Below, piece by piece: positions 33,292 to 44,660 of a DNA stretch of 64,000 bases. The notes under the pieces were generated by a model. The model searched no databases. It was given only the letters and a program-made list of their open reading frames with translations, and had not been told where the DNA came from. A program made the translations under genes and the position numbers. This DNA comes from Liolophura sinensis (taxonomy: Eukaryota; Mollusca; Polyplacophora; Chitonida; Chitonidae). Location of the stretch: positions 4,090,160 to 4,154,159 of the forward strand of contig NC_088298.1 in assembly GCF_032854445.1 (NCBI RefSeq). The letters are read 5' to 3'. Numbering within the stretch: position 1 is the first letter of the stretch; each line of letters starts with the position of its first letter.

Positions 33292-34071
33292 AGAAGTGTC
33301 CAGAATCTCTGTACATTTGTGATTCTATTATTTATCCTTTAATGATTTGTGTTGTACGCTGTTTTGGAAATTAATCTTGCGATTATTGACTTGCGTGGAA
33401 CGTCCAATAAAATTTGACAGTTGTATCTGCAAAGATGCAGAGCTATGTGTGCAACTTTGCATTACAGCACTGCAGGGATTTGTCTTTGTTCACCATCTCC
33501 TTTGGCGTTCTAACTGATGCATGTTCCCTATACACAGCAGCATCGGCACAGCTTCCACTCACGGTCTTCTGTGCGCAATATTGATCAAGCATTCTAACCC
33601 AGCCTCGTTGAATGGATCTGATTTAGTCGGTACAAATTAATGGCCACAGCGGGACAAAAGCAGTAATTCCAGCACAGAGCCGAGGTAGCAAAGGACACGA
33701 TGAGAGACAGAGAGAAATAGAGGGAGCGGTGCAATATGGCGCGACTCGCTCACCATAGAGTCAGATGAAAATAACACGATACCGCCGTGGCAACAAACAA
33801 GTGGTCCAATTATACTGTGTGTTACAAAGGGCAGCCGTGTAGCAATTTCAGGGGAATTAATAAGGGAACAATTACATAAACAGCCATACAATGATATCGT
33901 TATTAAACATTCACATGCCGATTGAGCGGCTGATACATATCGTACATATAAGATATACACACTTACACAGGACTATACCGTATTTGTTAACACTTGTGTT
34001 TCTGATAATTTAACTGAACGCCAATGTGACCCAATTAACGTATGTAACCGAGAGCATCCATGTGTATGTAT
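33292..34071. other. Unassigned stretch
   Basis: CCAATAAAATTTGACAG near 33400-33416 holds an AATAAA. The open frame 33637-33960 (minus) is leucine/serine-rich and without motifs. No gene recognised. Confidence 0.45.
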
Positions 34072-34135
34072 GTTTTGGTGTTTTACGTCGTGCCTAACAA
34101 TTTTTCAGTCATATGACGATGAGGAGTCATTAGGT
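34072..34135 (-). mobile_element. SINE-B 3'-end fragment
   Basis: GGTGTTTTACGTCGTGCCTA, ACAATTTTTCAGTCATATGA and CGATGAGGAGTCATTAGG are the minus-strand form of the SINE-B 3' module. No body follows. Confidence 0.75.
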
Positions 34136-34228
34136 ATGGATGTAAAATACTGTCTTTTTATACATATATACAGCATGTCATACTATGGTACCTATTTTGA
34201 AATATTAATTCTTTCAAGATCTGTTAAT

Positions 34229-34410
34229 TTTTAACGAATGTCTGCTGACTGAGTGATGCTGTATTATGTTATTATAACACAATATTCTGTTGGCGTAACA
34301 GAATCGCTATGCTGACTTAATAGAATATGTGTATTATATTTAACAGAACAATCTGCTGCAATAACAGAATATATTCTAGTATCACTCAGATAACAGATTT
34401 TCTGTTAAAT
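34229..34410. mobile_element. Palindromic MITE-like family P, copy 1
   Basis: One end reads GTCTGCTGACTGAGTGATGC and the other GTATCACTCAGATAACAGAT TTTCTGTTAAA (in two parts), an inverted pair. The middle carries repeated TTCTGTT/AACAGAA motifs. No coding sequence. Confidence 0.7.
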
Positions 34411-34767
34411 TTAACAGATTATTTGACAGATAGATTATAGATAAGGCTGCCTAGCTACATGGCTTATCAAACTTCTACAGCAAATGTGCTTTCTTTTACA
34501 GAGAATTTTTGTCAGTAAGCTGCCAAAGGTAGATAGCTTTTCCCATATCGTATAAGCGATAAATCTCGATTGTATAACCTTAAACAATAATCAGACAAAT
34601 ATATATATAGTGAATTGTCGGTATTAGTCCTGTAGGTTAGTAAATCTTCATATAGACCTGTCCGAACTGTCAATCAAGAACACGCATTTGGCCAATCATA
34701 AGCAGTATTGTAGCAAATAAGTCAACCGGATGTCCCACACATTGGTTACAAATGTTCAATCTTTCTG

Positions 34768-34783
34768 TGACGTCATGACGTCA
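34768..34783. promoter_or_regulatory. Two adjacent perfect CRE palindromes
   Basis: TGACGTCATGACGTCA is two complete cAMP-response elements back to back and is itself a 16-base palindrome. It lies just inside the left arm of the inverted-repeat element. A half-like AACGTCAC follows near 34817. Binding is inferred from the motif only. Confidence 0.5.
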
Positions 34784-35054
34784 CAATGCCATTCACCGCG
34801 AATGGAATGAAAAGTAACGTCACGAGAATGGGTGGTGGGACGGGTGTGTTGGACCCATCCATTACTATGACAAGCTCCACTCAATGTACTTTCAGTATTA
34901 TTTGTTCGGAATACTTTCTGTGTTACTATGGCACAGCTTGTAGCTACAACGTACGTGCATGAACAATGCTATGATAAATCGTATACGGTATACCTTCAGT
35001 ATTATTGTGACAAGCCCTATGTAATAAACATGTACTTTCAATAATACCAGTATT

Positions 35055-35395
35055 TAACCGCTGCGGAGGCTAGAGCGTCCGCCTCGAAGTCAGGAGACCC
35101 GGCTTCAAACCCGGGTCTGGTCATACCGAAGCTTAAAATGGTACTTGTTGCTACCTCGCTTGTCGCTCAGCACTGAGAGGTCAGAGTAAGAAACAAGACA
35201 GGTCAGTAAAATGTGACTGGTGGAGGTGTCATGTCTGGTGTCTTCGTCATGATACTTCAGTGGCGGCAGCACTTTGGTGGCACGGACTCAAGCCGTACCA
35301 CAAGAAGACACAGTATACACACGCCTAATGACTCCCCGTCGTCATGTGACTGAAAAATTGCTAAGTACGACTTTAAACCTTAAGCATTTTTGATC
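35055..35395 (+). mobile_element. SINE-B2, full length
   Basis: Head with A box GGCTAGAGCGTCCGCC and B box GGCTTCAAACCCGGG (about 35101-35115), body GGTACTTGTTGCTACCTCGC, GCTCAGCACTGAGAGGTCAG, GTGTCATGTCTGGTGTCTTC, GATACTTCAGTGGCGGCAGC, then the SINE-B 3' module ending TTTAAACCTTAAGCA. It is the best reference copy for B2 here. Confidence 0.9.
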
Positions 35396-35708
35396 ATTAC
35401 TACTAAGTGCTTATGCACAAATTGCTTTTGGAGGAGGGAGTAAGGGGATGGATTGCGGGGCTTTAATAATCGTTACTGTAACTGTATACTACGGTTTTGA
35501 TTGACTTGGCTGATAATGCACCACGGTTCCCCACAGAAAATTGCGATATTGAGGTTTTGCCGAAAATCATTTTATTACCTATGATGTCTCAAATTGTTCA
35601 GTTGAACATTTGTAACCACTGTGTAGGACATCCGGTTGACCTATTTGCCACAATACAGCTTTTGATTGGTCAATTTCGTGTTCTTGATTGACAGTTCGGA
35701 AAGGTCTA

Positions 35709-36864
35709 TTCGTACCATTCTATTGTTCACTTCTGTCTTTGGGACAGATTTGTAGCAAACTGGTAATGAATAGTGCGAATGTATTACATATATATGAAAA
35801 CAAAGGCCTCTTTGGCTTGGACCAGAATCGCCATTACATGCGTAAACGGTACCAATGGCCCATTAGCGCTGCGTTTACATAACAGAAAAACAAGGCATAT
35901 GTACGCCCAGCCTTTCCATACCTTATATTTCCACAGACAAAATACAAAATTTGATTTCACTGATGGACGCTTTTTGTATTATTGACTCAGGACTCTGCTT
36001 GACATTAGACCAGTTCTGTTTCTTGTTAATTGTTCAAATATCAAACTGGCTGGTCCTTTACTTTGACGAAATCTTTAGACCAAATCAACAAATAGACTGT
36101 TCACCATATCGTTCATCGATTCTGTAATTGGATCGATAATTCGGTCTGGAAATCAATTAGCGCGATGGCTCAGTACGCTGTTAGATGTTTGAACTGCGCG
36201 GTCTCCCATGAAGTAAGCCATGTAGAATAATATCGACATGAAAAAACACACGCCTTACTAACAAGCTGTCGCCCGCTGTGGAAATAGTCCGAGTTCGTTT
36301 TTTATTTACATTCCGCTTGTTTGGGTAACCCTACATACTTCCGCCACGCAGGTCAAGCGCCTCTTCCTCTTCGGTTACTCTAAATACACATAATAGCTCG
36401 CAGGGTTTGTTTTGCTTGCTAAGTGGGGTGAAACTATCGTTTTGTCAGGGAATGCTTTGAAGTCATCTCGGTACGTCATTATTATTTTTTTTTTCAGAAT
36501 GCTTGCAGACCGTGATTTTCAGCGTAGCATATTCTATGACAGCTAGGTTAGATAGAGTTACATCAGTGATGAATGATGACCGTGGCTGCCATTGTGCTAT
36601 GTTATCACCAGGGAGATCACGCGTAGATACGGTTGATGTCACTAATGGCTGCGGGCAAAAGGCGCAATCAGCACATCTGAAGGTGATTCAAAAGACATTC
36701 CCGAATGAATTTAAACATTTCTTTGGTGGTCTACCTGACAAATGATATCATAAATATAAATCAACAGCCCCTCACGTGGTTTGGCCTTTATAAACGTTAT
36801 ATACCTGTATCCTGTATATTTTAAACAAAACTGTTCCCAGTATGTATTAATACAATTAAAGACG
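35709..36864. other. Unassigned stretch with one weak exon candidate
   Basis: 36498-36745 (plus) follows a good acceptor-like tract (T-run then CAG at 36495-36497). It stays open for 82 codons to TGA, ending with residues NEFKHFFGGLPDK. No domain, donor partner or codon signal backs it. Overlapping frames at 35497-35985 show nothing. Confidence 0.25.
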
Positions 36865-36960
36865 TACAACTTAGAGAGGAAAACCAGGGCTGCGACGACA
36901 GTGTGATAGCTGGCAAATGGTCACATGTAACCAGCGAAACAAGGCCCGTTTCGAGAAAAA
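36865..36960 (-). repeat. Dispersed family R, copy 6 (partial)
   Basis: The minus strand gives TTCGCTGGTTACATGTGACC, ATTTGCCAGCTATCACACTG, TCGTCGCAGCCCTGGTTTTC and CTCTAAGTTGTA. This is only the 3' third of the family and the region that was amplified at 5005-5490. Confidence 0.75.
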
Positions 36961-37710
36961 CTTCAGGACCTATTAGCTAAAACTGAATCCAAATAACGAC
37001 AAAATTAACGTCTGTTATAGAGCGTTTGATAACTTAACATTATGCTCTTCTTGGTATATTTTCATTCACACTGAGTTCTGTTGCACTGATTCTGTCTTGA
37101 TGTATGAAAGTTATGTGTGTAGATATAGGTTAACAGCTGTTATATGATGCATTTCAACGTCTGTAAAGCTACGGAACATTAAAGTACATACATAACTGCA
37201 TGGATTTTTCTTTCTATGTTCAATGATCTCATTTTCTCTTTATTTTGGACGTCTCTTTCATGTGGTTTATCTGTCATTCACAAAGTTTTGGTATGAAAAT
37301 TTGTTTCATATATCGGAATGTTGAGAGCTCAGGCGTTATACGAATATTAGAAAACGCAATAATTAGTAGCGGCTGTCTAAAGTTCTAAAACCCGCGGACC
37401 AGACAAGGCTGACATTTTCTTCCGATATTCATATGTTATTTCAGTCACACCTTGGTCTCTTTTCACTATACTTTCACCTGTCAGGTGTGATATTCTTCTC
37501 GTATATATCAGATGATGGAAATTCTGCAGGTGTGTTGCTGACAGCCGCTTTTGTGGCATTGCCCTCACAAAAGCATGTTGTAGATGAAACACGTTAAAGC
37601 ATATGTGAATGGCGAGTAGAAACATACATGATCGGCTTGTCAAATACCTGAAGAAAATGATGTGTCTGCTGTCATTGACCAGGCAAAGGCTCCAAAAAAT
37701 AATATGCTAA
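36961..37710. other. Unassigned stretch
   Basis: No gene recognised. The frame 37377-37643 (minus) has no domain. Confidence 0.45.
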
Positions 37711-37944
37711 ATTTAACAGAAAGTCTGTTGCCTGAGTGACATTAGAATGAATCAGGCTATTACAACAGAATATTCGGTTAAATACAGCAGACATATTCCA
37801 TTAATTGAACATAAAAATTGTATCACATTATAACATTATATTGTGTTGAATATGACACAGTATTGTGTTGAATATGACCCATTATTGTGTTATAGCAAGG
37901 CAATACATTCTAGCCTCACTCAGACAACATAATTTTTCTATTAA
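37711..37944. mobile_element. Palindromic MITE-like family P, copy 2
   Basis: Begins TTTAACAGAAAGTCTGTTGC, CTGAGTGACATTAGAATGAA, and closes CATTCTAGCCTCACTCAGAC, AACATAATTTTTCTATTAA, an inverted pair of about 40 bases. The middle holds a direct repeat, TGTGTTGAATATGAC, occurring twice. Confidence 0.8.
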
Positions 37945-38220
37945 GATTAACAGAATATTTTTTCAGTGTATAAACGTGGATGAACAAAATTGAAATCCAT
38001 CCTATTTTTCGTATTGATTTTTGTATATACGTTGATATATTTCTAGAAATACATGTGTATTTAACATTATTTTACGTTAAACTCAAAGAAAAAATCATTT
38101 AAATGTCGGCAGTTAGGTTTTTGACCACAGATCTTGAAACGTGTAGGGCTAATGCAAAATCTCGTGACATAAAAGTAAGCGGCAAGTGAAATTCGTGCAC
38201 CACTCGTAAACCATGAAAAT

Positions 38221-38700
38221 GCGTTTCACATAGTCGATACACTCAAACAATTATTTCGTCAATTTTTACAGAAAGTCTGTTGTTTTTGCTGATGCTACAA
38301 TGTATTCCGCTGTTGCAACAGATTATTCTGTCAAATATAATCTATGCATTCTATTAATTTAACATAAAGATTGTATTAGACTAACAGGATATTATGTTGA
38401 ATATGACACAGTATTATGTTATAGTAACAGAATACAGAATACATTCTAGCATCACTCAGACAACAGACTTTCTGTTAAAAGTGCGTTTCACATAGTCGAT
38501 TCACACACACAGAAAATAATTTCTCAGTTTTTTTTTTCACAGAAAGTCTGTTGTCTGAATGATGCTAGAATGCATTCCGCTATTGCAACAGATTATTCTG
38601 TTAAACATAACACATATATTCTATTAATTCAACATAAAGATTGTATTAGACTAATAGGATATTATACTGATTGTGACACAGTATTATGACCAAGGAAATA
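38221..38700 (+). repeat. Tandem duplication (262-bp period) carrying two family P copies
   Basis: GCGTTTCACATAGTCGAT at 38221 recurs at 38483. Each unit continues with a family P element: copy 3 (38263-38479), complete with both ends, and copy 4 (about 38535-38690), which loses its right end after GTGACACAGTATTATG. The first 18 bases of the units are identical, so the duplication includes flanking host DNA as well as the MITE. Confidence 0.8.
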
Positions 38701-40215
38701 TGTAAAAGAATAATTTCATAGACAGTGGATATATATAATAAAACTGGTAACTTGTAAGAGAGAAGCAGACGTCGGTTTTCAATGATGCATGCTGGGAAGA
38801 CAGATGCACACTTTGGGGATATTCTTTCTGTAATGTCCGGGTCGGATACAAATATACGTATCCCAGTCGCGCCTTGATTGAAACTCTTCATAAAAGCGCT
38901 ATGCACCCCCTCTAGTCCCATGTGCATCTGAATGTGGTCCAACTGTCATAGTTATGGAACAGGTTATAAAACCGCTGTCTAGCCAGCGACTAATGGATTA
39001 GAACTCATAACATCGTTGCTCAAGACCTTTTTGTCTGAACAAAAACTAACCCACGGTCATCGTGCTATGAACAGAATGTAAGTATGCTGTCGTACAGTTC
39101 AAATATTTTGGATCTGCCAGCGGAGTCGCGGAATGATCGGTCGCTAAGCTACGCGGAGACTCCATAACGGTTATAGAAATATTTTGATGATCTCCGAGCG
39201 CGGAATTCTTTCATTCCATTGTATCTATTAACAGAGGTGTTAAAGAGAAATCTGTCGACAATCAATCAATTCTCTGGTCCTATTAACCACATTACGGCCC
39301 AGGAGACGACCGGTATGGCTCGAGATACAGCGCTGCGTATGAATATCGCTTGGGCGATTGACGATTTGGCCTTAGCAAACGCGGAGGTCAAGTGGTCTAA
39401 AAATTCCAGACTGATGGATGTTGCGGAGGTCCGCAGAAACCAGACGAGTTGGCCCGAGGTTCTAATTATGCAGCGGATTGCTCGGCGTACACATAACCAG
39501 GGTCAGCTCCGATAGAGGTTGATAGATTCTGCCACTCGCCCAGGTCACACTGCACATAAAGCCAGTGTCCACATATTGTCATCTTCCTCGGTGGTCCGAC
39601 GAAGTGCAGTGGAATTGTTTCGTCTAGTCCGCTTGCCGCTCATCTTTCAAGTTGTCAAATTTGAATGTGTTTTGTTGGGGCGGTTGCATAATGAGCTCAC
39701 GCTCTCGTGAACCTTGAGGTGCCAAAAGCCCGGATGTTATTACACAATTTCAAGATAAGTTTCCCGAAAGGTCAATGAGGTTGTTTTTTTCTGAAAATTA
39801 ATACATGTCTCCTCTTGAATGTCATGCATTTATGGCAGCAATCTGTTGTTTGTGGATAGTGTGTTAATTTAGAATTCTTATACGGTCCTCGTGATGGTGA
39901 ACGAATAAATTCTGATGTATTTTCAATAAAAAAAAGATAAATAAATAAACAAGATAAAACAAAACACAACAACAAGAAATAGTATGACTACATAGTATGC
40001 CATTTAGGCTCACTGAAATCGTGTGCAAATTACTACATTCTAAATGTCACATGCATTAAGTGATGGCGATTATATTTATTTATGAATTTATGTTTTTATT
40101 TATTATTTTATTTATTTACTTATTGCCTTAATTACTGAAAAATGCGTCGGCGAATTCAGCTAGTCCAGTGAAAATAGCACGTGCACTATTTCATACTATT
40201 GTAGCATTCGACAAA
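38701..40215. other. Unassigned stretch with one interrupted open frame
   Basis: 39219-39710 (plus) is open for 164 codons apart from one TAG at 39513. The sequence is less AT-rich than its surroundings. No domain is recognised, so it could be a decayed frame or chance. ATTT-rich low complexity at 40070-40125. Confidence 0.3.
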
Positions 40216-40294
40216 TAATGCCGGCCGCCGTCGTATAAGTGAAATATTCTTGAGTACCGCGTAAAACAGCAATCAGATAAATAAATAAATAAAT
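40216..40294 (+). mobile_element. SINE-A 3' end
   Basis: GCCGGCCGCCGTCGTATAAG, TGAAATATTCTTGAGTACCG, CGTAAAACAGCAATCAGATA, then (AAAT)n. It is a close match to the family end, with body and head missing. Confidence 0.85.
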
Positions 40295-40314
40295 ACACAC
40301 TAGTATGTTATGTA

Positions 40315-40470
40315 TGGCGAACTCGTTCTGTTATTCCAACAGAATCCTTTTGTTTGTGTAAACGCACGGGATAAAGTGTCCATAAAATAATATCATGTTA
40401 CAACAACATGATCTATTCTAGCATGACCCAAAAAATAATAATACTCTAACAATAGATCTAACATTTCAGA
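40315..40470. mobile_element. Palindromic family P, degenerate copy 5
   Basis: TTCTGTTATTCCAACAGAAT near the left and TATTCTAGCATGACCC near the right recall family P. The ends have decayed. Confidence 0.4.
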
Positions 40471-41734
40471 GTGAAGTGCTGTTCATAAATACAACCAGAA
40501 CTGCCTGCAGTTTCCCGGCTTCCAAGCAGTCTTTATTCGCGGATAGTTTTCAGCCTCTGCTTCAGTGCAGACGGGTTAGCAGCACAGACACTTTGCCTGG
40601 TGTATTAAGATACTCTCCCCGCTCTGCTTCATCATGGAGACTTAACTAGGTAGTTAAAGACCGTATAATTGTCCCATTAACCGCAACGTCTCGGCTACCT
40701 GAATGGGCTAAAATTTCAATTTCTAAACTAGCGTCATGCCATTTGACGAGAAACCTATTAATCGTATCTCAAATATGTTGAAATGCCAAGGACACTGATT
40801 TCCTAATTTTAACAATAGGATTCCATCTCTCAGCCTGAGAGTCTAATAAACTATGTTGGGCGTTTGAGATGTGTTTACACTTACAAACCGACATGTTCAG
40901 CCTCTCCATCAATCAATCCATTCACGCAGTAATCTGTCACTCGAGAATGCCACCATAATTTCCTCCACTATCCGTTGACAAGTTATCGCTTAGACTGAGC
41001 ACACATAATGATGGGCTGAAAACGCTTATGTTTCCAACAGTTATTCACACATGTCCGAGGCCGGAATCGCCGTTACTAATTTGCCGGAGAACCACACGGA
41101 GTGTCAAAGGTGACATTTTACATTCGTCATGTAGGTTTGGACTGGATCTTGGCATTTCCAGGCCGCGTTTATTCTCCGGCATTGCCATACCTCATACCGA
41201 GGCCTTATCGGTACCGACCTTGACCTTGGCCGTTCAAATATCGTCTTTCCGAATCTGGTGTTATAGGCGTTGGGGTGGGGAGGGCGAAGGAGCAGGGGAG
41301 CGGGACTGATAAACTTATGCAGCGGGTTATCGTGTGTCAGAAATAAAGCGTTTTTGAAACACCCCAAGCCGAGTTATATCAAAACTATGGCTAGGTGTTC
41401 TATTACAGAGCGCATGTCAGCTACTTCCTCAAGCCTTGTATTTGTCTGTACACACTGTAGTTATTATTTTAAACAGTTCACTGTGTCTTCAATGCAGTGA
41501 TCATAATGTCAACAAACATAAACCTAAAACTTTATTTGTGACACGCGATTGCAATTATTGTTTCCACTGAACTAAGCCGCCGCTCAATTCATTAAGTGAC
41601 GAAGACAGGAAGTTGTCATTACAACGTCTAACCACTTATCCAGAAAAAAACATTAATGCTGTCGGCGCTAACAATACATTTATGAGAAAGCGAAAATGTC
41701 CAGCAGTAACGTGCGACTGGATGAGAAATCCTGT
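40471..41734. other. Unassigned stretch
   Basis: Frames overlap on both strands at 41028-41500, with no domain. Nothing else recognised. Confidence 0.45.
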
Positions 41735-41868
41735 ATGGTGTCATGTCTGGCATCATGTCTGGTGCCATTCTAGTGTCATTCCTGATGTCATGTCCGGTGT
41801 CATGAATATCTAGTGCCATATCTAATGCAATATCTGGTGTTATTTCTGATGTCATATCTGGTGTCTTG
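41735..41868 (+). repeat. 15-bp minisatellite resembling part of SINE-B2
   Basis: About nine units of GGTGTCATGTCTG plus two bases, diverging toward GGTGTTATTTCTGAT. The unit matches GGTGTCATGTCTGGTGTCTT inside SINE-B2 (for example 35227-35246), suggesting it arose from that segment. Confidence 0.75.
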
Positions 41869-42033
41869 TAACTAATTAATGCTTCTGTAACACTACACAC
41901 TCATTGTGCCGCATCATGATGGCCTGTCACTGATTAAGCTGTCCCAAACTTTTGCGAGGAACCTGGATAAGGTCGGTGGTTTTGCTCCATGCACCACACA
42001 TAAGTCCTCCACTCATAAACCTCCCTGTGTAAA

Positions 42034-42301
42034 GGGGCCTTCGCCTTCCTGGCCGAGGGGAGTAGCGTGACAGCACAGCGCAATGACCCAACATCCTCTC
42101 ACAAATGCGGTAGCTGTAGGTTCAGGCTCATGCTGGCTTCCTCTCAGGCCATACGTCGGTAGATCTGCCAATAGCCTGCGGATGGTTGTGGATTTCCCAC
42201 GGGCTCTGCCCGGTTTCCTCCCACCATAATGCTGGCCGCCGTCGTAATAAGTGAAATATTCTTGAGTACGGCGTGAAACATAGATAAACAAATAAATAAA
42301 C
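42034..42301 (+). mobile_element. SINE-A, full length, with probable target-site duplication
   Basis: Decayed head (GGCCGAGGGGAGTAGCGTGA; B box reduced to GGTTCAGGCTC), then GCTCATGCTGGCTTCCTCTC, CAATAGCCTGCGGATGGTTG, GGCTCTGCCCGGTTTCCTCC, and the complete 3' module with AAAT tail. AAACCTCCCTGT (from 42017) and AAACCTACCTGT (from 42298) flank it with one mismatch. It is the longest SINE-A here. Confidence 0.9.
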
Positions 42302-42756
42302 CTACCTGTCGTATATGTATTAGGGAAAAATTCTTTAGTTAAACTCCACTCAAATAAGTATAAGATAAAAAAAATTATTTGGTGTTAAACATACTGGTAC
42401 AATGATGAAATGAACAAATATACTAAGAAGCAGAGCCCTATACAGTTAAGGTAAATTAGACAATTCGATTATGATTAGTAAAATAAAGAAAAGAAGGCGC
42501 TGGATATTCTACCGTTGCAGTTATAGTCCTTGTTTTCTGCTCCAGCCTTTCACCAGTGAGAAGGTGTGTTCGAACCCATGTAGTGGTCGCATCTCTAGAA
42601 GAGGAGAGAAAAATAGTTTGATCTCTATTCGCAGTATAGTGTCCAAAATAAGATTTGTATCATCTTTGATTGCTGAATATGTGCATGAATGTTGCATGAC
42701 GGGAATTATGAGCCGAGAAAAGACGAGTGTAGTTGTTGTCCTTGTCGGGGTGAGAG
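42302..42756. other. Unassigned stretch
   Basis: TGTTCGAACCCAT near 42567-42579 is B-box-like, and CACCAGTGAGAAGG just before it recalls SINE-C, but the match is too short to call. No gene recognised. Confidence 0.35.
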
Positions 42757-42868
42757 AGTGAGTGTTTGGGGCTCATCTTTTAAAGTCTTAGTTGTGACTC
42801 GGCCCAGGGTTGATCCTGGATCCACCGCTCCCGAAGTGGACACTCTACCAAATGTGCTTTCCGGGCAG
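42757..42868 (-). mobile_element. SINE-B1 with most of the body deleted
   Basis: The minus strand shows a well-kept head (AAGCACATTTGGTAGAGTGT, CCACTTCGGGAGCGGTGGAT, CCAGGATCAACCCTGG, the last being the B box), then GACTTTAAAAGATGAG. It jumps straight to the final CCCCAAACACTCACTCTCTC. About 230 bases between are gone. Confidence 0.8.
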
Positions 42869-43899
42869 GGTGCTTCTTGTGTTGGTGATGGTGCACTTTT
42901 TACCCTTGATTATGGGTTGCATTTTAAAAGTGTTTATGTGTCACTGGTTTAGTTCGCACATGCACCGACCATTTTGCTTTCCTGAGAGTATATGATATAC
43001 ATGTATAATAAAACCCTGTATTTACCGATTTACACAAATTGCAGCTGACATCCTGTTGAAGGGTTTCACCTGACATTATCGCCTGACAGAGCAATTGCCA
43101 ATCAGCTATACTGGAGTCATGTTAACACGGACTAGTATAGCCACAGTACTCCAGTATGGCTGCCAGAAGAAAGTCATGCAACCTTTTGTGGGTTAGCGTT
43201 TATACACTGACGAACACATCATTTAGATATTTAGGCATGCGCACATAAACTGAAATTACCATATTAAAATAAAAGTGGTAAATAAACAGAGATTATATTA
43301 CCAGAAAAAAAGCCTGTGTGTTTAGGGAAAAATTACATATCATTCAGCACAAAGTATAGGCCACATATATGCCCAAAGCAGAAAAATATGTTTCAAATTC
43401 AACATGGTTAGTTTGTTGTGCTAGTCAGTATATTATAGACATACATTCTTCTTCTCGCCCGACCCACCGATTCCCTGTTATTAATAGAGGGCAAATTTGA
43501 GGGCATGGTAATCCGTGGTGTGAACATTAAGCCGATGAGAAGGGCAACTGTGGGGGAGAGGGAAGGAATGTTAGTGGGGTGAGGAGAACCCAGACTGATT
43601 AACGACTTTGCGGATCGGTATAAATCAGCATGGTATTTATCCCAGTGATATACTTATTGGCCCTGGTGGAGAAAATGATCAGATCCAGCCGGTACAGCCT
43701 ACCAGCCATCGATCGGGTTGGTTTATGTGTCACTCTCTAGCGCGGAAAGGTAGATTAAGTGATGCGGAAAAGCTAACCCCGCCAAATCACTGTAGGTCTA
43801 GCTGTAGATGAGATGTCAATATATGGAATTGTTTGCACCTAAGGTAAATTACGGTCCAAGCTGTCGAGCGTGTTTTATATTCCTGGTGACGGTGAATTC
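42869..43899. other. Unassigned stretch with a small inverted repeat
   Basis: GCTATACTGGAGTCATG (from 43106) pairs with CAGTACTCCAGTATGGC (ending about 43160) over a spacer of about 20 bases, with a few mismatches. No gene recognised. Confidence 0.45.
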
Positions 43900-44660
43900 C
43901 ACACACCGACAGAGACAGACGAACAGACGGATAAGCAGACAGGAAGAAAAACGTACAGGCAAGCAGATAGATGGACAGGAAGACAGATGGACAGACGGAA
44001 AAGCAGACAGGAAGACAGACGGACAGGCAAGTAGAGAGATGGACAGGAAGACAGACAGACAAGCAGACAGATGGACAGGAAGACAGACGGACAGGCAAGC
44101 AGGCAGACGAACATACGGAAAAGCAGACAGATAGATAGACAGGAAGATACACGGACAGGCAAGCAGATTGATGGACAGGAAGACAGATGGACAGGCAAGC
44201 AGATAGATGGACAGGAAGACAGATGGACAGGCAAGCAGACTGATGGACAGGAAGACACACTGAAAGGCAAGTACACATATGGACAGGAAAACAAACGGAC
44301 AGGCATGCAGACAGATGGACAGGAAGACAGACGGACAGCCAAGCAGATAGAGACATACAGAGACAGGCAGACACATAGAAACAGGCAGACATACAGACCC
44401 AAAGAGGGACAGACATACAAACAGATATACAGACAGACAAACACGGACATAAAAACACAGGTAAAGACAGACAACAACAAACAGACTGAAAAGAAAAAGA
44501 CAAAAACAGGCAGGCAGACGGACAGAGAGAGAGAGAACAACAAACACAGACACAGACAGACAAGCAGGCAGTCACATATGAAGACAAGCAGACAGATTTG
44601 CAGGACAAAAACGACAGACATACAAACAAACATACACACAAGAAAGATACACAGAACCAT
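43900..44660 (+). repeat. ACAG-rich array with a 36-bp higher unit
   Basis: GACAGACA-type tetramers throughout. From about 43960 to 44340 a 36-base unit is clear (GACAGGAAGACAGATGGACA, GGCAAGCAGATAGATG). Beyond that it decays to irregular ACAG/ACAC. The cysteine/leucine/serine-rich minus frames (up to 284 codons) and the plus frames of 108 and 215 codons are by-products of stop-free repeat units. Confidence 0.95.

Larger units (their letters stand above)
34653..35708. mobile_element. Element with 107-bp terminal inverted repeats
   Basis: Arms 34653-34759 and 35602-35708 match with about ten differences. Both start TAGACC(T/G), then TCCGAACTGTCAATCAAGAA, and end TGGTTACAAATGTTCAA. Possible six-base target duplications are TTCATA before and TTCGTA after. 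The interior has no transposase-like frame, so it is non-autonomous. A SINE-B2 (35055-35395) sits inside it; without that, the element is about 715 bases. Confidence 0.85.

Noticed and set aside
39219-39710. A plus-strand frame of 164 codons with one internal TAG as a pseudogene
   Set aside because: No similarity to any protein family could be named, so calling it a broken gene would be a guess.
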